Positions 16,505 to 23,962 of a stretch of 64,000 nucleotides of DNA are shown here, in pieces (positions within the stretch are counted from its first letter, which is position 1; every line of letters starts with the position of its first letter). Both the position numbers and the translations under genes were made by a program. The notes under the pieces are model-generated. The model had not been told where the DNA came from. It did not search any database and worked only from the letters and a program-made list of their open reading frames with translations. The DNA is from Actinomycetospora sp. TBRC 11914 (GTDB lineage Bacteria; Actinomycetota; Actinomycetes; Mycobacteriales; Pseudonocardiaceae), in assembly GCF_012933465.1 (NCBI RefSeq), contig NZ_JABBND010000016.1, positions 62,001-126,000 on the forward strand, written 5' to 3'.

Positions 16505-16948
16505 CTAGCGGGTGCGCTCCGTGACACCGCGGGGGGCGCACCGGCGGCGCAGGCCGTCGGCCAGGCCGTCGAGGTGCGACGCCGCCGTCGTGCCGGTGGC
16601 GAGCCCGACGAGGGCCGCCGCCCAGCCGGTGCGCTCGAGGGTGAGCTCCACGACGGAGCCGCCCGGCGGCGACGGCGCGATCCCGACGACGAGGCGCGAG
16701 GCCGACCCGAGACCGGTGGCGGTCCAGGTGAACCCCCGGTGCGGGCGGACCTCGCCGACGCGCCACTGGCTCGGCGGCAGGCGCCGGGCCCGCACCCGGA
16801 CGCCGCCACCGGCCACGTGGGGCGCGCCGTCGAACGGCACGACCTCCTGCAGCGCGGGCGCCCACTCGGGCCAGCGCGCCACGTCGGTCAGCACCGCCCA
16901 GACGTAGTCCGGGCACGCGCCGACGCGGACCTCGCGGTGGTGGTGCAC
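16505..16948 (-). CDS. SRPBCC (START-like) domain protein
   Basis: This 147-residue single-domain protein has the Bet v1/polyketide-cyclase-like pattern: HHHREVRVGACPDYVWAVLTDVARWPEWAPAL at the N-terminus, a beta-rich centre and the long C-terminal helix. Such domains bind hydrophobic ligands in a cavity. GGGAGG lies 7 nt before the GTG start at 16948. It precedes the DUF1990 gene by 29 nt on the same strand, so the two are likely cotranscribed. Confidence 0.85.
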   Translation of the reverse strand: MHHHREVRVGACPDYVWAVLTDVARWPEWAPALQEVVPFDGAPHVAGGGVRVRARRLPPSQWRVGEVRPHRGFTWTATGLGSASRLVVGIAPSPPGGSVVELTLERTGWAAALVGLATGTTAASHLDGLADGLRRRCAPRGVTERTR

Positions 16949-17019
16949 TCCGGGGCCTCCCTGCCTCGTCGCCGACCCGAGGGTAAGGAGCGCGGCGGCG
17001 CCGGCGGAAGCGGTGGGCG

Positions 17020-17463
17020 TCAGCGGGGCAGCGCGGCCAGGGCCTCGAGGGCGGGAAGGGCCCGGCGCAGCGCCTCGCGCTGGTCCGGGGCGAGGCGGTC
17101 CATCCCGGCCTCGAGCAGCACCGCGCGGTCGACGCGCTCGGCGGCCAGGGCCGCGGTGCCGGTGTCGGTGAGCGCGATCCAGGCCGACCGGGCGTCCGCC
17201 GGGTCGGGGACGCGGTGGACGAGCCCCGCGGCCTCGAGGGCGGCCACGGTCCGGCTCATCGTGGGCGCGGTGACGCCCTCGAGCCGGGCGAGGTCGCCGA
17301 GGCGCTGCCGGCCGTGGTCGGACAGCGTGGCGAGCGCGGAGGTCTGCAGCGGGTGCAGCCCGGCGCCCGTGACCGCGCGGAGGCGCCGGTTGAGCCGGCC
17401 GACGGCCAGCCGGAGGCGGACGGGCACGTCGGCCGAGGGAGACGGGGTGGACGGGGCGCTCAC
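17020..17463 (-). CDS. MarR family transcriptional regulator
   Basis: This 147-residue protein has the winged-helix MarR fold: HPLQTSALATLSDHGRQRLGDLARLEGVTAPTMSRTVAALEAAGLVHRVPDPADARSAWIALTDTG is the recognition helix and wing with the DxRS/A motif (split here only for description). The GTG at 17463 has GGAGG 8 nt upstream; the frame extends to 17547 but has no better site. It is divergent from a second MarR-like gene leading to an ABC exporter. Confidence 0.88.
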   Translation of the reverse strand: MSAPSTPSPSADVPVRLRLAVGRLNRRLRAVTGAGLHPLQTSALATLSDHGRQRLGDLARLEGVTAPTMSRTVAALEAAGLVHRVPDPADARSAWIALTDTGTAALAAERVDRAVLLEAGMDRLAPDQREALRRALPALEALAALPR

Positions 17464-17536
17464 TCGGGCCACCTCCTCTGCCTGGCCTGCCTCCACGGTA
17501 GTCCCGGCACGGGGCCGGGTGACGCCGGTCGCTCGC

Positions 17537-17573
17537 TTGGACAACATCTCTGTGCCAGAGCTAATCTTCGACC
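17537..17573 (+). promoter_or_regulatory. Promoter and possible operator in front of the second MarR gene
   Basis: TGGACA (17538-17543) and TAATCT (17562-17567) form -35/-10 boxes spaced 18 nt apart. The GTG start follows after 6 nt, so the mRNA is probably leaderless. Between the boxes lies CTCTG (17548-17552) with CAGAG (17556-17560), an inverted repeat where a MarR dimer could block polymerase. Confidence 0.55.
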
Positions 17574-18047
17574 GTGACCACCACCATCGGCCTCGCCGAG
17601 GGCCTCATGCCCGCGGTCGTCGCCCTGCGCCGCGCGGTCCGGCGGCGCACCCGCGAGCGCATGGGCGTCCCGGCCCTGCCCCCGGCCCAGGTCGAGCTGC
17701 TGCGCGCCGTGCAGGACGCCCCGGGCATCGGGGTGGCCGGCGTCGCGCGACGCCTGCGGCTGGCGGACAACTCGGTGAGCACCCTCGTGCGCACCGCCGT
17801 CGCCGACGGCCACCTGCGGCGCACCCCGGACCCGGCCGACCGGCGGGCGGCGCGCCTCGAGCTCACCGACGCCGCGCACGAGCGCCTGCGCCGCTGGCGG
17901 GCCGTCCGCGGCGAGGTCGTCGACGCGGCCCTGGCCCGGCTCGACCCGGCCGACCACGAGGCGATCGCGGCGGCCCTGCCAGCACTCACCCGGCTCCTCG
18001 ACGCCGTCGAGGAGCCCGGTCCGCACGAGGAGGAGGGAGCGCGATGA
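17574..18047 (+). CDS. MarR-like winged-helix regulator of the ABC exporter
   Basis: This 157-residue MarR-type protein has a recognition helix and wing (GVARRLRLADNSVSTLVRTAV followed by RRTPDPADRRAARLELT) and flanking dimerisation helices. It heads a unit in which each gene overlaps the next: its stop overlaps the ATG of the ATPase gene (ATGA at 18044-18047). That context suggests it controls exporter expression, perhaps with the divergent MarR at 17020-17463. The inducer is unknown. Confidence 0.85.
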   Translation: MTTTIGLAEGLMPAVVALRRAVRRRTRERMGVPALPPAQVELLRAVQDAPGIGVAGVARRLRLADNSVSTLVRTAVADGHLRRTPDPADRRAARLELTDAAHERLRRWRAVRGEVVDAALARLDPADHEAIAAALPALTRLLDAVEEPGPHEEEGAR

Positions 18048-18883
18048 CCGACACCGTGCACGCCGTGACCGACCCGGTCCGCACCCGGGGCCTGCGCTAC
18101 GCCTTCGGCGACCACGTCGCCGTCGACGGGCTGGACCTCGCGCTGCACCCCGGCGAGGTCTTCGGCCTGCTGGGCCCCAACGGGGCGGGGAAGACCACCA
18201 CGATCCGCGTGATCACGACGCTGCTGCCCGCGCCGCCGGGCACGGTCACCGTCGCCGGGCTCGACGTCGCCCGCCACCGCCGGCAGGTGCGCCGGCTGCT
18301 CGGGTACGTGCCCCAGCAGCTCTCCGCCGACGGGTCGCTCACCGGCCGGGAGAACGTCGCGCTCTTCGCGCGCCTCTTCGACCTGCCGCGCCGCGACCGC
18401 GCGGGCGCCGTCGACGGCGTCCTCGACGCGATGGGGCTCACCGAGGCCGCCGACCGCACGGCGTCCACCTACTCCGGCGGCATGGTCCGCCGCCTGGAGC
18501 TGGCACAGGCCCTGGTCAGCGCCCCGCAGGTGCTGGTGCTCGACGAGCCCACGGTCGGCCTGGACCCGGTCGCCCGCTCCGGGGTGTGGGACCGCATCCA
18601 CGAGGTCCGCCGCGAGACCGGCATGACGGTGCTCGTCACCACCCACGCCATGGAGGAGGCCGAGCTGCACTGCGACCGCGTCGCCCTGCTGCACCGCGGC
18701 ACCAAGCGCGCCGAGGGCACCCCGGCCGAGCTGACCGCCGCGCTGGGGAGGGTGGGGGGAGTTCCAGCGACCCTCGACGACGTCTTCCGCCACCACACCG
18801 GCGACACCCTCGCCCAGGCCGCCGGAGAAGGGAGCATGCGCGATGTCCGTACTGCCCGCCGCACCGCCCGCCGCGTCGGCTGA
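18044..18883 (+). CDS. ABC exporter ATP-binding protein (DrrA type)
   Basis: This 279-residue cytoplasmic ATPase has Walker A GPNGAGKTTT (44-53), a Q-loop at VPQQ, signature YSGGM, Walker B LVLDEPTVGLDP and switch His in TTHAMEEAE. Drug-resistance ATPases of the DrrA/ABC-2 class share this pattern and the C-terminal extension (TLDDVFRHHTGDT). It overlaps the permease gene by 41 nt. The substrate is unknown; antibiotics and lipids are both exported by relatives. Confidence 0.93.
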   Translation: MTDTVHAVTDPVRTRGLRYAFGDHVAVDGLDLALHPGEVFGLLGPNGAGKTTTIRVITTLLPAPPGTVTVAGLDVARHRRQVRRLLGYVPQQLSADGSLTGRENVALFARLFDLPRRDRAGAVDGVLDAMGLTEAADRTASTYSGGMVRRLELAQALVSAPQVLVLDEPTVGLDPVARSGVWDRIHEVRRETGMTVLVTTHAMEEAELHCDRVALLHRGTKRAEGTPAELTAALGRVGGVPATLDDVFRHHTGDTLAQAAGEGSMRDVRTARRTARRVG

Positions 18884-19670
18884 GCGGCTCTCGCCCGTCG
18901 GCGAGGTGGCGCTGCTCGTCCGCCGCATGGGCGCGATGTGCCTGGTCGAGCTGCAGAAGCTGCGCCACGACCGCACCGAGCTGGTCACCCGCACCATCCA
19001 GCCCGCCCTGTGGCTGATCGTGTTCGGGACGACGTTCAGCCGCATCCACGCGATCCCGACCGGGTCGACGCCCTACCTGGACTTCCTGGCCCCCGGCATC
19101 CTCGCCCAGTCCGCACTGTTCATCGCGATCTTCTACGGCATCCAGGTCATCTGGGAGCGCGACGCCGGGGTGCTCGCGAAGCTGCTGGTGACGCCGACCC
19201 CACGGACGGCGCTGGTCACCTCCAAGGCGTTCGCGGCCGGGATCCGGGCGCTGGTACAGGCCCTCGTCGTCGTCGTGATCGCGCTGCTGCTCGGCGTCGG
19301 GATCACGCTGAACCCCGCGAAGTGGGTGGCCGCGGCCGCCGTCGTCGTCCTCGGGTCGGCGTTCTTCTGCTGCCTGTCGATCACGCTCGCGGGGGTCGTG
19401 CTCTCCCGCGACCGGCTCATGGGCATCGGCCAGGCGATCACGATGCCGCTGTTCTTCGCCTCGAACGCGCTCTACCCGGTGGAGGTCATGCCGACCTGGC
19501 TGCAGTGGATCAACCACGTCAACCCGCTGTCCTACGAGGTGGACGCGCTGCGCGGGCTGCTCGTCGGCACGCCGGCCCGGCTCGGGCTCGACGCGGTGGT
19601 GCTCGTGGTGGCCGCCGTCGTGATGATCTCGGTCGCCTCGGCGCTGCTCCCGCGGCTCGCGCGGGGGTGA
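18843..19670 (+). CDS. ABC-2 type exporter permease (DrrB type)
   Basis: This 275-residue integral membrane protein has six helices. The coupling helix region VTRTIQPALWLIVFG, GILAQSALFIAIFYGIQVIWERDAG and the signature PLFFASNALYPVEVMPTWLQWINHVNPLSYEVDALR are typical of DrrB permeases. Together with the preceding ATPase it should form a homodimeric-permease exporter. It is the last gene of the MarR-ATPase-permease unit. Confidence 0.93.
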   Translation: MSVLPAAPPAASAERLSPVGEVALLVRRMGAMCLVELQKLRHDRTELVTRTIQPALWLIVFGTTFSRIHAIPTGSTPYLDFLAPGILAQSALFIAIFYGIQVIWERDAGVLAKLLVTPTPRTALVTSKAFAAGIRALVQALVVVVIALLLGVGITLNPAKWVAAAAVVVLGSAFFCCLSITLAGVVLSRDRLMGIGQAITMPLFFASNALYPVEVMPTWLQWINHVNPLSYEVDALRGLLVGTPARLGLDAVVLVVAAVVMISVASALLPRLARG

Positions 19671-19671
19671 C

Positions 19672-20526
19672 TCACCCGTCGCCCGAGCCGAGCTCGGCGA
19701 ACAGGTTCCGGACCCCGACGGCGGGCGGCGCGGTCGCCGCCGGCCGGGGTCCGGGGTCGGCGAGCGTCGTGGTCGCGGTCGCGCCGCCGCCGGGCAGGTC
19801 GGCGGGGCGCAGCACCTCGACGACGCGGCGCAGCCGGCCCGCGTCGTCGACCCAGACCTCGACCGGGAGGGCGCTCGTCGCGAGCTCGGCGCGGAAGCGC
19901 TCCACCAGCGGCGCGAGCCCCGGGGTGGCCGTGGCGACGGCGGTCAGGTCGACCGTGCCCCGGTAGTGGGTGGTCGGCGTCCCGTCGATCGTCTCGGGCC
20001 CGACGAGGGCCGCGTCGTCGCGCAGGCCGGCGAGCAGCGCGGGGAGGTCGGCCGGGTTGCCGGTGGCGCCCGCCCCGAGCTGGACCACCGTGTCGCCGAA
20101 GAGCCCGACGTCGACGCGGTCGAGGTCGACCGACACCCACTGGCGGCCGCGGGCGAGGTCGCCCACCGCCCGGGGCGGCAGCGCGGCGTAGGCCGTGCGC
20201 CCGACGAGGACCGCGTTCACCGCGCCGAGGCGGGAGACGCGCAGCGCGAGGGTCGCGGTGCCGCCGCGGAAGTCGACGGTGCCGGTGCCGGTCGTCGACG
20301 CCGGGCGGCCGCGAGCGGGCCCGGCCGACGCGGTCGTCACGCTCGCGCCGCCGGCGGCGGCCGTCGCGGCAGCGGCGTCCCGGACGGCCCGGGAGGCGGT
20401 GGCGGGGTCGGCGGCGCCCGCGTCCTCGCCCGTCGAGCACCCGGCGAGGACGGCCAGGCACAGCAGCGCGGCCAGTGCCGCCAGCCGGCCGCGCCCGGCG
20501 TCGTCGGGACCCACGACAACCGTCAA
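19672..20526 (-). CDS. LppX/LprAFG-like lipoprotein, paralogue
   Basis: This 284-residue lipoprotein has signal helix LAALAALLCLAVLAGC with lipobox. Its mature domain aligns along its length with the product of 10482-11324 (QWVSVDLDRV, GATGNPADLPALLAGL, VGPETIDGTPTTHYRGTVDL, LPVEVWVDDAGRLRRV). The family shuttles acylated lipids or lipoglycans in mycobacteria. The start is TTG at 20526 or GTG at 20514. It is convergent with the permease gene by 1 nt. Confidence 0.83.
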   Translation of the reverse strand: MTVVVGPDDAGRGRLAALAALLCLAVLAGCSTGEDAGAADPATASRAVRDAAAATAAAGGASVTTASAGPARGRPASTTGTGTVDFRGGTATLALRVSRLGAVNAVLVGRTAYAALPPRAVGDLARGRQWVSVDLDRVDVGLFGDTVVQLGAGATGNPADLPALLAGLRDDAALVGPETIDGTPTTHYRGTVDLTAVATATPGLAPLVERFRAELATSALPVEVWVDDAGRLRRVVEVLRPADLPGGGATATTTLADPGPRPAATAPPAVGVRNLFAELGSGDG

Positions 20527-20579
20527 CGAGCGGGGACGCCGACGACGGTGCGGTGATCACCCGATCGTGTCGCGCGACC

Positions 20580-22166
20580 TCAGATGCGGGTGTCCCGCCC
20601 GCGCCACCAGGCGTCGCGCAGCTCCCGCTTGAGGATCTTCCCGGCACCGGACTTGGGGAGCGGCCCGTCCTGCAGGTCGATGCCCCGCGGGAGCTTGTAG
20701 CCGGCGATCGTGAGGCGGCAGTGCGCCACGAGCTCGTCGCCGGTGACCTCGGTGCGGGTCTGGACCACCGCGTGGACCGCCTCGCCGAACCGGTCGTCGG
20801 GGACGCCGAACACCGCCGCCTCCACCACCGCCGGGTGGGAGTACAGCGCGTTCTCCACCTCCGCGGAGTACACGTTCTCGCCGCCCGAGACGATCATGTC
20901 CTTGGCCCGATCGACGAGGAACAGGTACCCGGCCTCGTCGAGGTAGCCCAGGTCCCCCGAGGTGAACCAGCCGTCGCGCAGCACCTTCGCGGTCTCCTCG
21001 GGCTTGTGCCAGTACCCGGCGGTGACGTTGGCGCCGCGGATCGCGACCTCGCCGACCTCCCCGGGCCCCAGCGGGGTGCGCTCGGTGACGTCGAGGATCG
21101 TCACCTCCACCCCGACCGCCGGCCGACCGCACGACATGGCCCGCGGCCCGTCGAGGCGCAGCTGCTCGTCGGGGTGCAGCGTCACGATCGGCGCGGTCTC
21201 GGTGAGCCCGTAGATGTGCAGCATCGAGGCCTGCGGGAACGTCGCGTGGGTCCGCCTGAGCAGCTCGCGGGCCGCCGGGCTGGAGCCGTGGGAGAGCCAG
21301 CGCAGGCTCGACACGTCCCGCGGGCGCTCGGCCTGCTCGACGGCGAGGGCGTCCATCATCGTGGGCACCACCAGCGTCGCGGTGATCCGCTCGCGCTCGA
21401 CGACGTCGAGCACCCCGGCCCCGGTGAACGCCGGCACCAGCACCTGGGTGCCGGCCGCCCACGTGGTGGCCAGCGCCCCGATGGTGCCCGCGGCGTGGAA
21501 CATCGGTGCGACCACCATGAACCGGGTGTCCTCGGTGAACGGCCAGCACGCCATGAAGTGGAAGGCGTTCGCCACGAGGTTCCCGTGGGTGAGCATCACG
21601 CCCTTGGCCGCGCCCGTCGTGCCGCCGGTGTAGAAGATGCCGGCCAGGTCGTGCTCGCCGGGCGCGTCCTCGCCGTCGGGCAGGTCGGCGGGCTCGGTGG
21701 CGGCGAGGAGGGCGTCGTACTCCCCGACGAGGTCGACCACGCGGACGCCCAGCTCGTCGACGCCGGCGACGGCCCGGTCGGTGAACAGGACCCGCGTGCC
21801 CGAGTCGGAGATCGAGTAGCAGCGCTCGGGGTCGGAGTGGCGGGTGTTGAGCGGGACGATGACCAGCCCCGCGATCGGGAGCGCGAGGTGCAGCTCGAGG
21901 TAGCGGTGGCAGTTGACCGACAGCACCGCCACCCGGTCACCGCGCCGCAGCCCCAGCCCGCCGAGCGCGGCGACGAGGCGGCGGACGCGCTCGCCGAGCT
22001 CGCGGTAGGACTCCGTGGCGAGCGGGCAGACCACCGCGGTGGCGTCGGGCGCGACGGCGAGGGCCCGGCGCAGGGGCGCCGCGATCGTCCGCGTGGCGTT
22101 GCGGGCGTCGCCCGCGGGCGCCAGCCCCGTGCCCGCCGGGGACTCCTGGGCCTCCAGCGTCGTCAT
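20580..22166 (-). CDS. Acyl-CoA ligase (AMP-binding, fatty-acid type)
   Basis: This 528-residue enzyme activates a carboxylic acid with ATP and CoA. Motifs in order are the P-loop YTGGTTGAAKG (179-189), YGLTETAPI, TSGDLGYLDEAG, GGENVYSAEVE, and the C-terminal catalytic lysine in PKSGAGKILKRELR. It resembles medium/long-chain fatty acyl-CoA synthetases. The ATG at 22166 has GGGAGG upstream; the frame is open to 22322 but crosses the operator. Transcription is divergent from a TetR gene with a palindrome between, so regulation by an acyl-CoA or fatty acid is likely. Confidence 0.93.
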   Translation of the reverse strand: MTTLEAQESPAGTGLAPAGDARNATRTIAAPLRRALAVAPDATAVVCPLATESYRELGERVRRLVAALGGLGLRRGDRVAVLSVNCHRYLELHLALPIAGLVIVPLNTRHSDPERCYSISDSGTRVLFTDRAVAGVDELGVRVVDLVGEYDALLAATEPADLPDGEDAPGEHDLAGIFYTGGTTGAAKGVMLTHGNLVANAFHFMACWPFTEDTRFMVVAPMFHAAGTIGALATTWAAGTQVLVPAFTGAGVLDVVERERITATLVVPTMMDALAVEQAERPRDVSSLRWLSHGSSPAARELLRRTHATFPQASMLHIYGLTETAPIVTLHPDEQLRLDGPRAMSCGRPAVGVEVTILDVTERTPLGPGEVGEVAIRGANVTAGYWHKPEETAKVLRDGWFTSGDLGYLDEAGYLFLVDRAKDMIVSGGENVYSAEVENALYSHPAVVEAAVFGVPDDRFGEAVHAVVQTRTEVTGDELVAHCRLTIAGYKLPRGIDLQDGPLPKSGAGKILKRELRDAWWRGRDTRI

Positions 22167-22186
22167 CGACCTGCCTCCCGCTCGCG

Positions 22187-22202
22187 CCGAACGATCGTTC
22201 GG
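22187..22202. promoter_or_regulatory. TetR operator palindrome
   Basis: CCGAACGATCGTTCGG is a perfect 16-bp palindrome placed 20 nt before the acyl-CoA ligase start and about 107 nt before the TetR gene start. A possible -10 (TAGAGT, 22207-22212) for the TetR gene abuts it. The position fits a dual repressor site. Confidence 0.75.
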
Positions 22203-22309
22203 TGGGTAGAGTAGCAGGCGGCGTGATCGGCAACACCCCTCCGATCGGCCGCGCGCGGGATCGCCCGCGGGCGCCGTGGCGAGCCCACGAGGACGACAGG
22301 AGCCCGGCC

Positions 22310-22936
22310 ATGAGCGCGGCACGCGACGTTGTGACGAGCCCGGACGGGGCGACCCGACGCCCGGGCCGCGCGGAGCCCTACACCTTCGACTCGCTGGTCG
22401 AGGTCGCCGCCCGGGCGTTCCTCGAGCGGGGGTACGACGCCACCAGCATGGAGGACCTGTCTCGGGCGGCAGGCATCACCAAGTCGTCCTTCTACCACCA
22501 CGTCTCGGGCAAGGAGGCGCTGCTGCGGGGCGCACTCGACCGGGCGCTCGACGGGCTGTTCGGCGTCCTCGCCGAGCCGCGGGCGCTCGAGGGGCCGCCG
22601 GTGGCGCGGCTGCGCCACATCGTGCGCCGCCAGGTCGAGGTCCTCGGGACCGAGCTCCCCTACGTGACGCTGCTCCTGCGGCTGCGCGGCAACACCGAGA
22701 CCGAGCGGTGGGCGCTTGGCCGGCGCCGCGAGTTCGACCAGGCGGTCGCGGCGCTCGTCCGGGAGGCGACCGACGCGGGCGCGACGCGTCCCGACCTCGA
22801 CCCCGTGGTCGCGGCCCGCCTGCTCTCGGGGACGGTGAACTCCCTCATCGAGTGGTACCGCCCCGAGCGGCTGGCCCTCGCCGACCTCGTCGACGCCGTC
22901 GAGCGCCAGGTGTTCGACGGGCTCCTGGGCGGCTGA
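22310..22936 (+). CDS. TetR family transcriptional regulator
   Basis: This 208-residue regulator has an N-terminal helix-turn-helix, SLVEVAARAFLERGYDATSMEDLSRAAGITKSSFYHHV (described here as residues about 25-62), followed by a helical ligand domain. AGGAG 7-8 nt upstream fixes the ATG at 22310. It probably represses itself and the divergent acyl-CoA ligase through the 16-bp palindrome. By analogy with KstR2- or FadR-type TetR proteins, the ligand may be an acyl-CoA. Confidence 0.92.
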   Translation: MSAARDVVTSPDGATRRPGRAEPYTFDSLVEVAARAFLERGYDATSMEDLSRAAGITKSSFYHHVSGKEALLRGALDRALDGLFGVLAEPRALEGPPVARLRHIVRRQVEVLGTELPYVTLLLRLRGNTETERWALGRRREFDQAVAALVREATDAGATRPDLDPVVAARLLSGTVNSLIEWYRPERLALADLVDAVERQVFDGLLGG

Positions 22937-22984
22937 TCGCCCCCTGACCCCCGCGGGTGATCGTCACCGGGAGAGACTGGGCCC

Positions 22985-23830
22985 GTGGACCCCGACGACG
23001 GCGACGCCGGCGAGCCCGCGACCACCGGCGCCTCCGACCCCGACACCCGCGCCGCCCGCTTCCGCGCCGCCGCGATCCGGGCCGGGCAGCGGGCCCGGGA
23101 GCTCGACCGGTCCCCCGGCCTGCAGCGCGCGGTCAAGCGGGTGCGCGACGCGCTGCCCGGCGACGCGCACTTCGGCGACCCCCTCTCCCTCGGCGGCGCC
23201 CGCCACACCGAGGCGGCCGGGCGGGCCATCGTCGGGCTCACCGGCGACCGTCCCGGCGTCACCCGCGAGCTCGGCCTCGGCGGGGTCCAGGTGTGGCAGT
23301 CGGTGCTCGAGCGGTTCGGGCGCGGCGGCGGCGAGCACGAGCTGGTGCTGGTGTTCACCGACCTCGTCGAGTTCTCCCGCTGGTCGCTCGCGGCCGGCGA
23401 CGACGCGGTGCTGCGCGTGCTCCGGGAGGTCGGTGACACGTGGGAACCGCCGATGACCGAGCGCGCGGGCACCGTCGTCAAGCGCCTCGGTGACGGCCTC
23501 ATGGTCGCCTTCGCCGACCCGGCCGCGGCGCTGGCCGCCGTGGTCGAGGCCCGGCGCCGGCTCGGGGAGCTGCGGGTGGAGGGCTGGACGCCCCGGATGC
23601 GGGCGGGTCTGCACTCCGGGCACCCGCGGCGGGTCGGCGGCGACTACCTCGGCGTCGCGGTCAACACGGCCGGGCGGCTCGGCGACGCGGGCGGGCCCGG
23701 CGAGATCCTCGTCAGCGGCGACCTGCTGCGCCGGCTCGACGCGACGACGGTGAGCGCCCGGCGCAAGCGGCGGGTGCGGCTCAAGGGCGTCGCCGACGAC
23801 CTCGAGGTGTACGCGGTCGAGCCCCTATAG
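22985..23830 (+). CDS. Class III adenylate/guanylate cyclase
   Basis: The protein has 281 residues, with a helical N-terminal region of about 115 residues and a C-terminal cyclase homology domain. The two metal-binding Asp are D126 (VFTDLVEF) and D170 (KRLGDGLMVAF). The transition-state Asn/Arg pair is N227 and R231 (VAVNTAGRL). Lys166 in VVKRLGDG fits ATP selection. All key catalytic residues are therefore present. No membrane helix or HAMP domain is seen, so it is a soluble cyclase. The GTG start has GAGACT 6 nt upstream, a weak leaderless-type box. Confidence 0.92.
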   Translation: MDPDDGDAGEPATTGASDPDTRAARFRAAAIRAGQRARELDRSPGLQRAVKRVRDALPGDAHFGDPLSLGGARHTEAAGRAIVGLTGDRPGVTRELGLGGVQVWQSVLERFGRGGGEHELVLVFTDLVEFSRWSLAAGDDAVLRVLREVGDTWEPPMTERAGTVVKRLGDGLMVAFADPAAALAAVVEARRRLGELRVEGWTPRMRAGLHSGHPRRVGGDYLGVAVNTAGRLGDAGGPGEILVSGDLLRRLDATTVSARRKRRVRLKGVADDLEVYAVEPL

Positions 23831-23867
23831 GTGCGCTTCGCGCTCGTGAGCAGAAAAGGTCGGTATA
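23830..23867 (+). repeat. Third copy of the GTGAGCAGAAA repeat unit
   Basis: This unit runs from GGTGCGCTTCGCGCTCGTGA through GCAGAAAAGGTCGGTATAC. It matches the left arm of the hairpin at 15151 nearly base for base, including the TATAC end. Here it has no opposing arm, so it is a half element directly after the cyclase stop codon. Confidence 0.8.
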
Positions 23868-23893
23868 CGGCCCGGAGATCACGCTCCCGGAGA

Positions 23894-23945
23894 GCACGAA
23901 CGGCCGGTCGGTGACCTTCGATGGTCACCAACCGGCCGTTCGTGC
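23894..23945. terminator. Long hairpin between the cyclase and ugd genes
   Basis: A 23-bp inverted repeat with one mismatch (23894-23916 against 23923-23945) and a 6-nt loop TTCGAT lies between convergent genes. It starts 18 nt after the ugd stop and has no U-tract. A bidirectional terminator is the likely role. Confidence 0.75.
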
Positions 23946-23962
23946 GTCCCGAGGGACGGTCC

